Source of the DNA: Xanthomarina sp. F1114
GTDB taxonomy: Bacteria > Bacteroidota > Bacteroidia > Flavobacteriales > Flavobacteriaceae
DNA length: 64,000 nt
Direction of reading: 5' to 3'
Assembly (NCBI RefSeq): GCF_026410255.1
Contig: NZ_JAPMLL010000006.1
Span: forward strand, 144,305 to 208,304
Shown: positions 16,494 through 25,581 of the stretch, one piece after another
How positions within the stretch are numbered: position 1 is the first letter of the stretch
Layout of the letters: the number at the start of each line of letters is the position of its first letter
The notes under the pieces: model-generated
What the model saw: only the letters and a program-made list of their open reading frames with translations
What the model was told of the DNA's origin: nothing
Databases searched by the model: none
Program-made: the position numbers and the translations under genes

Positions 16494-16949
16494 ATGAAAA
16501 GAGCACTATTTCCAGGATCTTTCGATCCATTAACTCTAGGCCATTTCGACATTATTAGTCGTGGCGTACCACTTTTTGACGAAGTTGTAGTTGCCATTGG
16601 TATTAATGCCGATAAAAATTACATGTTTACATTAGAAGAACGTAAAAAATTTATTGAAGAAGCTTTTAAAAACGAGCCAAAAGTAAAAGTAGTTACCTAT
16701 AAGGGAATGACTATAGACTTTTGTAAGGAAATAAAGGCCGACTTTATATTGCGAGGTTTAAGAAACCCCGCAGATTTCGAGTTTGAAAAAGCCATTGCTC
16801 ACACCAATAGAAGACTATCTAAAATTGAAACCGTATTCTTGTTAACTGCTGCAAAAACTTCTTATATAAGCTCTAGTATTGTTCGCGATGTTATTAGAAA
16901 CAAAGGAGATTATAAAGTTTTAGTTCCTGATAGCGTACGTATAAAATAA
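16494..16949 (+). CDS. coaD: Phosphopantetheine adenylyltransferase
   Basis: At 151 residues this is the normal CoaD length. The start MKRALFPGSFDPLTLGHFDII contains the nucleotidyl-transferase TxGxH-like motif (LTLGHFD). FILRGLRNPADFEFE and the C-terminal YISSSIVRDVI (the ISSTxxR motif) complete the active site. The enzyme joins ATP and 4'-phosphopantetheine to dephospho-CoA, the penultimate step of coenzyme A synthesis, as a cytosolic hexamer. It lies downstream of ddl in the same direction. Confidence 0.96.
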   Translation: MKRALFPGSFDPLTLGHFDIISRGVPLFDEVVVAIGINADKNYMFTLEERKKFIEEAFKNEPKVKVVTYKGMTIDFCKEIKADFILRGLRNPADFEFEKAIAHTNRRLSKIETVFLLTAAKTSYISSSIVRDVIRNKGDYKVLVPDSVRIK

Positions 16950-17055
16950 CAAACTTAATTTCTCGTGAATACGATTAGATAGTTTATTATTTTTTTAGGG
17001 TTGACCAGAATTATTATCTAAAAATAGATTATAATTCCTCTCACTGTAAAACTAA

Positions 17056-18717
17056 TTACAATTTATATTCAGAAAGTGGTTTCGGAAAATCTTCAGGATT
17101 TGCAGCTAAATGGTATCTTGGATCGTCAATATCTTCTACAATAACCTCTTTAAACTTAGGACTAGCTTTATACATCAAGATTTTACAATCTTCACTTAAG
17201 TGTTTAAGTTTTATGGTTTTTCCTTCAGCCTCATACTTTTCAACTATATTAAAAATAGCTTCTAAAGCAGAATGATCACTAACTCGTGATTCTACAAAAT
17301 CTATAACTACGTGATCAGGATCGTTTTTAGGATCAAATTTTTCATTAAAAGCCGTAATACTTCCAAAGAATAAAGGTCCCCATATTTCATAAACTTTGGT
17401 ACCATCTTCTTTTATACGTTTTCTAGCACGAATGCGTTTGGCGTTTTCCCAAGCAAATGCTAAAGCTGAAATAATTACACCAACAAAAACCGCAATTGCT
17501 AAATCGAAAATAACTGTTACTGCCGAAACTATTATTAAAACAACAGCATCCGATTTAGGGATTTTTTTAATAATTCTAAAACTAGACCATGCAAAAGTTT
17601 CAATTACCATCATAAACATAACCCCCACTAGTGCTGCAATTGGCACTTGTTCTATTAGTTTATCTGTAAAAAGTATAAAGGTTAATAAAGTTAATGCCAT
17701 AACTATTCCAGACAAACGACCACGCCCTCCTGCATTTATATTAATTACCGTTTGCCCAATCATACCACAACCTCCTGTTCCTCCAAAAAGTCCAGACATA
17801 ATGTTTCCAGCTCCCTGCGCAATACATTCACGGTCCCCATCTCCTCTAGTTTCTGTTAATTCATCCACTAAATTCATGGTCATTAGAGATTCTATTAATC
17901 CTACAGAAGCAGCTAAAAATGCATAAGGCAAAATAAATTTAAGAGTATCTAAATTAATAGGAAGATTTTGCCACAGCTCTAAATTAGGTGTAGGAAGTTC
18001 TCCTTTTAAGCCTGTTCCTCCTCCTTCAATAATATAAGATCCAACGGTAGAAACGTCCAAGTTAAACCAAATTGCAATAAATGTTGTTACTAAAATAGCT
18101 GTTAAGGCAGCAGGAATTTTTTTAGTCAATTTTGGTAAAACAGTCATAATTGCCATAGTTAGAAACACCAATCCAAGCATCATAAAAAGTTCTGAGCCCT
18201 GCATGAATGTGCTTACATATTCTTTTACCCCATCGCTTGAAACGACTAAAGATTTATGTGAAAACATTTTTACCTGTGCCCAAAAAATCACAATAGCTAG
18301 ACCGTTAACAAAACCAAGCATAACTGGATGAGGAATTAAGCGTACAAAGCGTCCCAGCTTAAAAACACCAGCTAAAACTTGAATAAGCCCCATTAAAATA
18401 ACGCAGGCCATCAAGTAAAAGAACCCCATATTGTCAACTGGTTGATCAAATAACATCCCTTTGGTATGTCCATCTGCAATCATGGTAACAAAAATAACGG
18501 CTACTGCTCCAGCTGCTCCAGAAATTAATCCAGGTCTTCCCCCAAAAATTGCAGCAATCAGTCCAACAATAAAAGCTCCAGAAAGTGCCATTAGTGGATC
18601 TATTTGCGCAACAAAAGCAAATGCAACCACTTCTGGAATCATTGCTAACGATACGGTAATACCACTTAAAATATCATTTTTAGGATTGTTAGTGAATTTC
18701 TGAAAAAATTGAGTCAT
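17056..18717 (-). CDS. SulP-family inorganic anion transporter with STAS domain
   Basis: The 553-residue protein has about 12 membrane segments, starting FTNNPKNDILSGITVSLAMIPEVVAFAFVA, which is the SulP N-terminal motif. GGTGGCGMIGQTVININAGGRGRLSG is the SulP signature region, lining the substrate path. A C-terminal cytosolic STAS domain (about residues 440-540) holds VIDFVESRVSDHSALEAI, where a phosphorylatable serine lies in anti-sigma antagonists. SulP proteins carry sulfate or bicarbonate, often with sodium or protons; the substrate cannot be told from sequence alone. An excellent promoter lies directly upstream. Confidence 0.92.
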   Translation of the reverse strand: MTQFFQKFTNNPKNDILSGITVSLAMIPEVVAFAFVAQIDPLMALSGAFIVGLIAAIFGGRPGLISGAAGAVAVIFVTMIADGHTKGMLFDQPVDNMGFFYLMACVILMGLIQVLAGVFKLGRFVRLIPHPVMLGFVNGLAIVIFWAQVKMFSHKSLVVSSDGVKEYVSTFMQGSELFMMLGLVFLTMAIMTVLPKLTKKIPAALTAILVTTFIAIWFNLDVSTVGSYIIEGGGTGLKGELPTPNLELWQNLPINLDTLKFILPYAFLAASVGLIESLMTMNLVDELTETRGDGDRECIAQGAGNIMSGLFGGTGGCGMIGQTVININAGGRGRLSGIVMALTLLTFILFTDKLIEQVPIAALVGVMFMMVIETFAWSSFRIIKKIPKSDAVVLIIVSAVTVIFDLAIAVFVGVIISALAFAWENAKRIRARKRIKEDGTKVYEIWGPLFFGSITAFNEKFDPKNDPDHVVIDFVESRVSDHSALEAIFNIVEKYEAEGKTIKLKHLSEDCKILMYKASPKFKEVIVEDIDDPRYHLAANPEDFPKPLSEYKL

Positions 18718-18736
18718 CGTTCTTTTTTTAAGGCTG

Positions 18737-18766
18737 CAAAAATAGACTTAATATAGATAAACACAA
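18737..18766 (-). promoter_or_regulatory. Promoter of the SulP gene
   Basis: On the minus strand there is TTG (18766-18764), a 19-base spacer and TATTTTTG (18744-18737). This is a near-perfect match to the flavobacterial TTG-N(17-23)-TAnnTTTG promoter, placed 20 bases before the start codon. Confidence 0.75.
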
Positions 18767-18814
18767 GGCTATATTATTTTTAATTGATTAGTTTTATACT
18801 TTAAACCTTTTATT

Positions 18815-20548
18815 ATGAATAAAACAACTGCTTTTTTCCTTATTTATTTGTCTTTCAATTTTTTAGTATCTCAGACTTCTCAAGAGTTTGTTACAAATTT
18901 TGAAAAAAGTGGAGGAACTGAAACTGAAACCTATCAAGAAGTAATAAGTTATTTTGAAAATTTAAGTCATGTTTATCCTCAAATATCAATTCAAGAAATG
19001 GGAAAAACAGATTCTGGGAAACCTTTACATATAGTAACCTACAATCCGGATAAACAATTTGACTTTTCAGAAATAAGAAAAAATAAACGCATTTTATTAA
19101 TCAACAATGGTATTCATCCAGGTGAAACAGATGGTATTGATGCCACTATGCTACTTTACAGAGATTTAGTTCAAGGAAAAGTTAAAGCTCCTAAAAATAC
19201 GGTTTTAGTTACAATTCCTATTTATAATGTTGGCGGTAGCTTAAACAGAAATACGGGATCCAGAGCCAATCAAAATGGTCCAAAAGAATATGGATTTAGA
19301 GGAAATGCCAGGAATTACGATTTAAACAGAGATTTTATAAAATGCGACACCAAAAATGCTAAGAGTTTTACTGAAATTTTTCATTTGGTACAACCCGATG
19401 TGTTTATTGATAATCATGTTAGCAATGGGGCAGATTACCAATATACATTAACCCATCTATTTACGCAACACAATAAGCTAAACGGCAATTTAGGCTTGTT
19501 TTTAAACCAAGAAATGATGCCAGCTTTAGAAAATAAATTAGCTCAAAAAGATTGGGATATCACACCTTATGTCAATGTGTTTAATCAGGTGCCCGAGATT
19601 GGTTTTAGTCAGTTTATGGATTATCCAAGATACTCAACAGGTTACACGGCTTTATGGAGTGTGTTGGGTATGATGGTAGAAACTCACATGTTAAAACCAT
19701 ATAAGCAACGTGTAGAAGGCACCTACGAACTTATGATAAGTATGATTGAAGTTATAGAAGATAATTACAACAGGATTGCTTTATTAAGAGAGGACTCCGC
19801 TTCTAATTTTAAAGTAGGCACAAAGTATCCTTTAGATTGGGTTATTGACGAATCGAAATCTACTACATTAAACTTTAAAGGTTTTGAAGGTGAAATGATA
19901 ACCAGTGATGTTACTGGCTCTCAACGTTTAAAATACAATAGAAATAAGCCCTTTACCAAAGAAGTTGAATATGAAAACTACTTTAAACCTAGTGTTGAAG
20001 TAACAGTTCCAAAAGCTTATATAATTCCCCAAGGTTGGCACGATGTCATTGATTTACTTAAACTAAATAAAGTAGAAATGACTCGTTTTGAAAAAGATAC
20101 AAGTGTTACTGTTTCTGCTTATAAAATAGCTACTTTTGAAACCAGAAAAAATCCTTACGAAGGTCATTACCAACATTATAGTACAAGCATTACATCTTCA
20201 ACAGAAGCTGTCCGTTTTAGAAAAGGGGATTATTTTGTAACAACAAATCAACCTGCTAAACGCTATTTATTAGAAACCTTAGAACCTCAAGCTCCAGACT
20301 CCTTTTTTAACTGGAATTTTTTCGACATGATTTTACAACAAAAAGAAGGTTTTTCTCCTTATGTTTTCGAAGATACAGCTAAAAATATGTTGGACAGTAA
20401 TGCTGAATTAAAGGCTGAATTTTTAAAGAAAAAAGAAAGCGATAAAGATTTTAATACCAATTGGTATGCTCAATTAAACTGGCTTTACCAACGTTCTAAT
20501 CACGCTGAAAAAGCTTATATGCAATACCCTATTTATCGATTAAATTAA
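18815..20548 (+). CDS. Secreted M14-family zinc carboxypeptidase
   Basis: The 577-residue protein has a signal peptide (FFLIYLSFNFLVSQ). The M14 zinc site is visible: HPGETDG with His101 and Glu104, and the third ligand His201 in DNHVSNGADY. RNYDLNRDF supplies the substrate-binding asparagine and arginine. About 250 residues follow the catalytic domain without a recognisable fold. M14 enzymes remove C-terminal residues from peptides or hydrolyse amide-linked conjugates. The gene is followed 65 bases later, on the same strand, by the GNAT-nitrilase / ATP-grasp / GCS2 / NFGA genes, so it may be the trimming peptidase of that system. Operon membership is inference. Confidence 0.9.
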   Translation: MNKTTAFFLIYLSFNFLVSQTSQEFVTNFEKSGGTETETYQEVISYFENLSHVYPQISIQEMGKTDSGKPLHIVTYNPDKQFDFSEIRKNKRILLINNGIHPGETDGIDATMLLYRDLVQGKVKAPKNTVLVTIPIYNVGGSLNRNTGSRANQNGPKEYGFRGNARNYDLNRDFIKCDTKNAKSFTEIFHLVQPDVFIDNHVSNGADYQYTLTHLFTQHNKLNGNLGLFLNQEMMPALENKLAQKDWDITPYVNVFNQVPEIGFSQFMDYPRYSTGYTALWSVLGMMVETHMLKPYKQRVEGTYELMISMIEVIEDNYNRIALLREDSASNFKVGTKYPLDWVIDESKSTTLNFKGFEGEMITSDVTGSQRLKYNRNKPFTKEVEYENYFKPSVEVTVPKAYIIPQGWHDVIDLLKLNKVEMTRFEKDTSVTVSAYKIATFETRKNPYEGHYQHYSTSITSSTEAVRFRKGDYFVTTNQPAKRYLLETLEPQAPDSFFNWNFFDMILQQKEGFSPYVFEDTAKNMLDSNAELKAEFLKKKESDKDFNTNWYAQLNWLYQRSNHAEKAYMQYPIYRLN

Positions 20549-20613
20549 TTAGAAAAAAAATAATTTTTCAATTATAAATTCGATTACATTTACACAAAAA
20601 TTATTCATATTGT

Positions 20614-22143
20614 ATGAAACCACAAGACATTGAAAATATTGAATTACAATATCTTACTTTAGACGATTATCAAGAATTAAAAGGCGCCATGCAACAAGCA
20701 TACACGTCTATGCCTGATTTATTTTGGAGAGAAGATCAAATAAAAACTCTGATTGATAAATTTCCAGAAGGACAGGTAGTTATTAAAATTAATAACCAAA
20801 TTGCTGGTTGTGCACTTTCAATAATTGTGGATTACGATAGTATTGATGATATTCATACCTATGATGATATTACTGGAAATTACACCTTCAACACACATGA
20901 TGCAGATAAAGGCGACGCCCTTTACGGAATAGATGTTTTTATAAAACCTGAATTTCGTGGTCTGCGCTTAGGAAGACGTTTATATGATTATAGAAAAGAA
21001 GTTTGCGAAAAACTAAACTTAAGAGGCATTGCTTTTGGAGGAAGAATACCAAATTTCCATAAGTATTCTAAAGAAATGACTCCCAAAGAGTATATCGATA
21101 AGGTTAAAAGAAAAGAAATTCACGATCCTGTTTTAAATTTTCAGATTTCTAACGATTTTCATCCTGTGCGTATTTTAAAAGGATATTTAGAAGGTGATAA
21201 TGCTTCGGGAGAATACGCGGTTCTATTGGAATGGGATAATATATATTATGAAAAACCTTCAAAAAAAGCAGCTACTAAAAAGAAAGTTGTTCGTTTAGGT
21301 CTTATCCAATGGCAAATGCGTTTGTATAAAGATTTGGAAGAGTTGATGCAACAAGCAGAGTATTTTATTGATTCTGTTTCTGCGTATAGATCGGACTTTG
21401 CCTTATTTCCAGAGTTTTTCAATGCGCCGTTAATGGCCGAAAACAATCATTTATCAGAATCTGAAGCTATTAGAGAATTAGCCAAACACACAGAATCTAT
21501 TGTTCAAAAATTTTCTGAATTGGCCATTTCGTACAACATCAATATTATTACTGGAAGTATGCCGGAAGTAAAAAATGATTTGCTGTATAACACCGGTTAT
21601 TTATGTAAACGTGATGGTACTGTAGAGCGATATGAGAAACTTCACATAACTCCAGATGAAGCCAAAGTTTGGGGAATGCAAGGTGGTTCAGAATTAAAGA
21701 CATTTGATACAGATTGTGGTAAAATTGGAGTTTTAATTTGTTACGATTCTGAATTTCCAGAATTAAGCCGGCTTTTAGCCGATGAAGGCATGGATATTTT
21801 ATTTGTTCCTTTTTTAACAGACACTCAAAACGGTTACTCTAGAGTGAGACATTGTGCGCAAGCCAGAGCTATAGAAAACGAATGTTATGTTGCCATTGCC
21901 GGAAGTGTTGGTAATTTACCTAAAGTGAATAATATGGACATTCAATATGCGCAATCTATGGTTTTTACTCCTTGCGATTTTTCGTTTCCTGCAAACGGAA
22001 TTAAAGCCGAGGCCACTCCAAATACAGAAATGATTTTAATTGCAGATGTAGATATAGATCTACTTAGAGAGCTAAACCAACATGGAAGCGTTAAAAACTT
22101 AAGAGATAGACGAACAGACCTTTTTGAATTGCGTAAAAAATAA
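20614..22143 (+). CDS. GNAT acetyltransferase fused to carbon-nitrogen hydrolase (nitrilase)
   Basis: The 509-residue protein has two enzymes in one chain. Residues about 10-205 are a GNAT fold, with the acetyl-CoA loop RGLRLGRR (115-122) after GIDVFIKPEF. A lysine-rich linker (KPSKKAATKKK) leads to a nitrilase domain (about 225-505) with the complete triad: Glu267 in FPEFF, Lys342 in YEKLHIT and Cys376 in LICYDSEFPE. The first domain should acetylate or otherwise acylate an amine; the second should hydrolyse an amide. The gene is directly upstream of the RimK-like and GCS2-like ligases. Fusions of these two domains are found in several bacterial phyla, but the substrate is unknown to me. Confidence 0.92.
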   Translation: MKPQDIENIELQYLTLDDYQELKGAMQQAYTSMPDLFWREDQIKTLIDKFPEGQVVIKINNQIAGCALSIIVDYDSIDDIHTYDDITGNYTFNTHDADKGDALYGIDVFIKPEFRGLRLGRRLYDYRKEVCEKLNLRGIAFGGRIPNFHKYSKEMTPKEYIDKVKRKEIHDPVLNFQISNDFHPVRILKGYLEGDNASGEYAVLLEWDNIYYEKPSKKAATKKKVVRLGLIQWQMRLYKDLEELMQQAEYFIDSVSAYRSDFALFPEFFNAPLMAENNHLSESEAIRELAKHTESIVQKFSELAISYNINIITGSMPEVKNDLLYNTGYLCKRDGTVERYEKLHITPDEAKVWGMQGGSELKTFDTDCGKIGVLICYDSEFPELSRLLADEGMDILFVPFLTDTQNGYSRVRHCAQARAIENECYVAIAGSVGNLPKVNNMDIQYAQSMVFTPCDFSFPANGIKAEATPNTEMILIADVDIDLLRELNQHGSVKNLRDRRTDLFELRKK

Positions 22144-22152
22144 TTTCACCAC

Positions 22153-22185
22153 TTGTAAAAGCTATTAAAAAATAATCTAAATTTG
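22153..22185 (+). promoter_or_regulatory. Promoter of the RimK-like / GCS2 / NFGA operon
   Basis: TTG (22153-22155), a 22-base spacer and TAAATTTG (22178-22185) match the flavobacterial promoter consensus exactly. It lies just after the GNAT-nitrilase stop, 30 bases before the next ATG, so the three downstream genes can be expressed on their own. Confidence 0.65.
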
Positions 22186-22215
22186 TTTAAAATATATATC
22201 GCGATTTCGCAGTAA

Positions 22216-23661
22216 ATGAATAAATACATTGTTGTCAATCAACCTGAAAAATGGCATTTTTCGATTGAGAATATTACAGTAATTTCTTCCCAAGAATATC
22301 TTACTAACCCACAATTTTCCTTATTAAAAAACGCACGTATTTTTAATCTTTGCAAAGATTACTCGTACCAATCTAAAGGTTATTATGTGTCGCTTTTAGC
22401 TGAAGCCAGAGGACATTTAGCCATCCCAACTGTAAAAAATATTGTAGATTTAAAGGCTTTAAAACTAGTTCGCATTGTTTCTGATGAGTTTGATGATGTC
22501 ATCCAACAGAGCTTAAAAAACATCAAATCTCAAGAGTTTACTTTGAGTATTTATTTTGGACAAAATGTGGCTCATAAATACAAGGAATTAAGCGCACTGT
22601 TTTACAGACATTTTCAAGTGCCTTTTTTAAGAGTCAAATTCAACCATACAACCAAATGGAATGTACAAAACATTCGAGCTATTTCTGAGTCTGAAATCCC
22701 AATAGAACACATGGAGAGTGTGCATGAATTTGCCAATCAGTACTTTTCAAAAAAACGTTATGATACACCTAAATTGACCAAATCGGATTTTGATTTAGCT
22801 ATTTTAGTAAACCCTAACGACCCTGCTCCTCCAAGTAACCCAAAGGCTCTAAAAAAGTTTGTGGACATGGCTGAAAAAATGAATATTTATGCTGAAATAA
22901 TTGAGCCGAAAGACTTGTCTCGTCTGTCTTCGTTTGATGCCTTATTTATTCGTCAGAGTACCGAGGTTAACAACGAAGCCTATGCCTTCGCAAGAAAAGC
23001 ACAACAAGACGGCATTGCAATTATAGATTATCCGGATGCCATTTTAAAATGCTGTAATAAGGTTTATATGGCCGAAGCTCTTAATAATGCCAATATTGCA
23101 ACCCCAAAAACGGTTATCGTTCATAAAAACAATAAAAATGATGTTCTAGAGCAAATTGGTTTACCATGTGTTTTAAAAGCTCCAGATTCTACCTTTTCTT
23201 TTGGTGTGAAAAAAGCCAAAAATAAAGAAGAATACCAAAGTTTGGTTTCTGGTATGTTAAAAGAATCTGATTTAATTATTGCACAGGAATTTTGCCCTTC
23301 AGATTACGATTGGCGTATTGGAATTATAGACGACAAACCATTCTTTGCCTGTAAGTATTATATGGCAAAAGGTCATTGGCAAATATATAATTGGAACGCC
23401 AAGAAAAAAGACGATCAAGACGGAAATGCAGATTGCTTAGCTATAGAAGAGGTGCCAAAACCAATACTAGATATGGCCTTAAAATCTGCTAAATTAATGG
23501 GAAAAGGACTTTATGGTATAGACATAAAAGTAGTGAACAACAAACCCTTGGTAATTGAGATTAACGATAACCCAAATATTGACTTTGGTGTAGAAGATGC
23601 CTATTATGGAGATTTTGTCTATACCGAAATTCTAACAGCTCTAAAAAACAGACTGACGTAA
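22216..23661 (+). CDS. RimK-like ATP-grasp ligase with N-terminal extension
   Basis: The 481-residue protein has an N-terminal part (1-200) typical of the long RimK-like family (RNLCKDYSYQSKGYYVSLLAEARGH, about 35-60) and a C-terminal ATP-grasp domain (about 285-480). ATP-grasp features are the lysine in LPCVLKAPDSTFSFGV, AQEFCPSDYDWRIGIID, and LVIEINDNPNIDFGVED with the magnesium-binding Glu and Asn. Such ligases form amide bonds between a carboxylate and an amine, classically adding glutamates to ribosomal protein S6. It is one base away from a GCS2-like amidoligase gene, so two peptide-bond formers are coupled. The substrate is unknown. Confidence 0.92.
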   Translation: MNKYIVVNQPEKWHFSIENITVISSQEYLTNPQFSLLKNARIFNLCKDYSYQSKGYYVSLLAEARGHLAIPTVKNIVDLKALKLVRIVSDEFDDVIQQSLKNIKSQEFTLSIYFGQNVAHKYKELSALFYRHFQVPFLRVKFNHTTKWNVQNIRAISESEIPIEHMESVHEFANQYFSKKRYDTPKLTKSDFDLAILVNPNDPAPPSNPKALKKFVDMAEKMNIYAEIIEPKDLSRLSSFDALFIRQSTEVNNEAYAFARKAQQDGIAIIDYPDAILKCCNKVYMAEALNNANIATPKTVIVHKNNKNDVLEQIGLPCVLKAPDSTFSFGVKKAKNKEEYQSLVSGMLKESDLIIAQEFCPSDYDWRIGIIDDKPFFACKYYMAKGHWQIYNWNAKKKDDQDGNADCLAIEEVPKPILDMALKSAKLMGKGLYGIDIKVVNNKPLVIEINDNPNIDFGVEDAYYGDFVYTEILTALKNRLT

Positions 23662-23662
23662 C

Positions 23663-24889
23663 ATGAGTAAAAAATATCATTTATTTGAAGTTTATGGCAT
23701 TGAGTTGGAATATATGCTGGTTTTTAAGAAAAACTTTAAAGCAGCTCCAATAGTTGACAAATTATTAAGCAAAAAGGCTGGAAAACTAACTTCTGATGTT
23801 GAAAATGGAGACATTGCTTGGAGCAACGAATTGGTGGCTCATGTGGTAGAATTAAAAACCAATGGTCCAACTAATAATCTAGACTATTTATCGGAACAGT
23901 TTCATAAAAACATTCTTGAAATAAATTCACTTTTAAACCCTTTAGAATCGTATTTATTACCAACTGCAGCGCATCCTTTATTAAATCCGTTAAAAGACAC
24001 CGAACTTTGGAAACACAGTTATAGTGATGTTTACGAGTTATATAATCGTATTTTTGATTGTCGTGGACATGGTTGGAGCAACGTACAAAGTACACATATC
24101 AATCTGCCGTTTTTCGACGATAGAGAATTTGAAAAACTCCATGCGGCTATTAGAATTATTTTACCACTAATACCAGGATTATGTGCAGGCTCTCCCATTC
24201 TGGAAGGAAAAAACACAGGCTTTAAAGATGCTCGTTTAGAATATTATAAAACAAATCAAAAAGAAATTCCTGAACTTACTGGCCTAGTAATTCCTGAGCG
24301 TGTTTTTAGTAAAGTTGATTATTATGCAACCATTTTCGAACCCATTAAAAAGGCCATTAGCCCTTTCGACACTAAAAATATATTAGATCATCATTTTTTA
24401 AATTCTAGGGGAGCCATTGCACGTTTTGACAGAAATGCTATTGAAATAAGATTGGTAGACATCCAAGAATGTCCAAAAGCAGATATAGCTATTTGCGTGC
24501 TTATTATAGAGGTCTTAAAGCTTTTAGTTTATAAAAAACTAGCGACACTTCCAGAACAAAAAAAATGGCCAAAAGAGGAACTTTACGAGATTTTTAATCC
24601 CATTATTAAAGAGGCAGAAAATTATACTATTTCTAACGTGGAATATTTAAACTTGTTTCAAGTAGAAGAACCAATCTCTGTTAAAAACCTTTGGAAACAT
24701 CTCTATGCCTTGACTAAAGAAAATATTCATGAATCGCATCAAGAAACTCTTGAATCTATTTTAAACCAAGGCACTTTGTCTACAAGAATTTTAAAAGCCG
24801 TTGCAGAAAACTATTATGAAACTAACATTAAAAACATTTATAATCATTTAGCCGATTGTTTGCAGGAAAACAAGCTATTCTTGCCATGA
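23663..24889 (+). CDS. GCS2-like COOH-NH2 ligase (glutamate-cysteine ligase family)
   Basis: The 408-residue protein opens with FEVYGIELEYMLV: the G-x-E-x-E metal-binding motif at residues 12-16 of the glutamate-cysteine ligase / glutamine synthetase fold. Further motifs are NELVAHVVELKTNGP, HGWSNVQSTHINLPF, and ARFDRNAIEIRLVDIQECP near the C-terminus. True glutathione-making GCS2 proteins share this fold, but partnership with RimK-like, GNAT-nitrilase and NFGA genes points to a different amide product. The start follows the RimK-like stop by one base, and the end overlaps the next gene by four bases (ATGA). Confidence 0.88.
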   Translation: MSKKYHLFEVYGIELEYMLVFKKNFKAAPIVDKLLSKKAGKLTSDVENGDIAWSNELVAHVVELKTNGPTNNLDYLSEQFHKNILEINSLLNPLESYLLPTAAHPLLNPLKDTELWKHSYSDVYELYNRIFDCRGHGWSNVQSTHINLPFFDDREFEKLHAAIRIILPLIPGLCAGSPILEGKNTGFKDARLEYYKTNQKEIPELTGLVIPERVFSKVDYYATIFEPIKKAISPFDTKNILDHHFLNSRGAIARFDRNAIEIRLVDIQECPKADIAICVLIIEVLKLLVYKKLATLPEQKKWPKEELYEIFNPIIKEAENYTISNVEYLNLFQVEEPISVKNLWKHLYALTKENIHESHQETLESILNQGTLSTRILKAVAENYYETNIKNIYNHLADCLQENKLFLP

Positions 24890-25581
24890 AACTTGTTCTA
24901 ACTTGTGAACATGCTGGAAATAAAATCCCTAAAAATTATGTTTCGTATTTTAAAAATCAACAAGTCATTTTAGAAACTCACAGAGGTTTGGATTTGGGAG
25001 CTTTAGACATTTTTGAATCTCTAAAATCACTTTCAGATTATTCTCATTACAGCAAAACCAGTCGCTTATTAATAGAACTTAACAGATCGTTACATCACAA
25101 AAACTTGTTTTCAGAATTTTCCAAAGAAATTTCAATAGAAGAAAAAGAAAAACTTATTCATACCTATTATTCTACTTATAGAACTAAGGTTGAAAATAAA
25201 ATCAAGGAATTCATTAATGCTGGAGAAACAGTTTTACATATTTCTATACATTCCTTTACTCCTCTATTAAATGGTGAAATTAGGAATTGTGATATGGGTT
25301 TACTTTTTGATTCCAGGAGAATTTCAGAAAAACATTTCAGTAAAAATTATAAAAAACTAATGTTGAAGATAAATCCAAATTATAACATTCGATATAATTA
25401 CCCATATCTTGGAAAGGCTGATGGTTTTACCACTTATTTAAGAAAGCAATTCCTTGAAAATTATATTGGAATCGAATTAGAGATTAATCAGAAGTTTTCG
25501 GAAAATAATCTGATGGACTCCCAATTAAAACAAGATGTCTTTACAGTTTTGGAATCTTATTCTACTGGAAAACTGAAATAA
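24886..25581 (+). CDS. N-formylglutamate amidohydrolase-like protein
   Basis: The 231-residue protein begins MKLVLTCEHAGNKIPKNY; CEHAGNKIP is the NFGA family motif with metal-binding Glu and His at positions 8-9. RLLIELNRS and HISIHSFTP are the other conserved blocks. Classical members (HutG-type) release glutamate from N-formylglutamate in histidine breakdown, but no hut genes are here. In this context it more likely hydrolyses an acyl-amino-acid made by the neighbouring ligases. The ATG at 24886 overlaps the GCS2 stop (ATGA). The 3' end overlaps the convergent VanX-like gene by 25 bases. Confidence 0.9.
   Translation: MKLVLTCEHAGNKIPKNYVSYFKNQQVILETHRGLDLGALDIFESLKSLSDYSHYSKTSRLLIELNRSLHHKNLFSEFSKEISIEEKEKLIHTYYSTYRTKVENKIKEFINAGETVLHISIHSFTPLLNGEIRNCDMGLLFDSRRISEKHFSKNYKKLMLKINPNYNIRYNYPYLGKADGFTTYLRKQFLENYIGIELEINQKFSENNLMDSQLKQDVFTVLESYSTGKLK

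Noticed and set aside
17396..17926. 176-codon ORF on the plus strand inside the SulP gene
   Set aside because: It lies fully opposite the SulP coding region; the composition (Thr, Ile, Pro, Ser rich) is that of an antisense shadow of membrane-segment codons.
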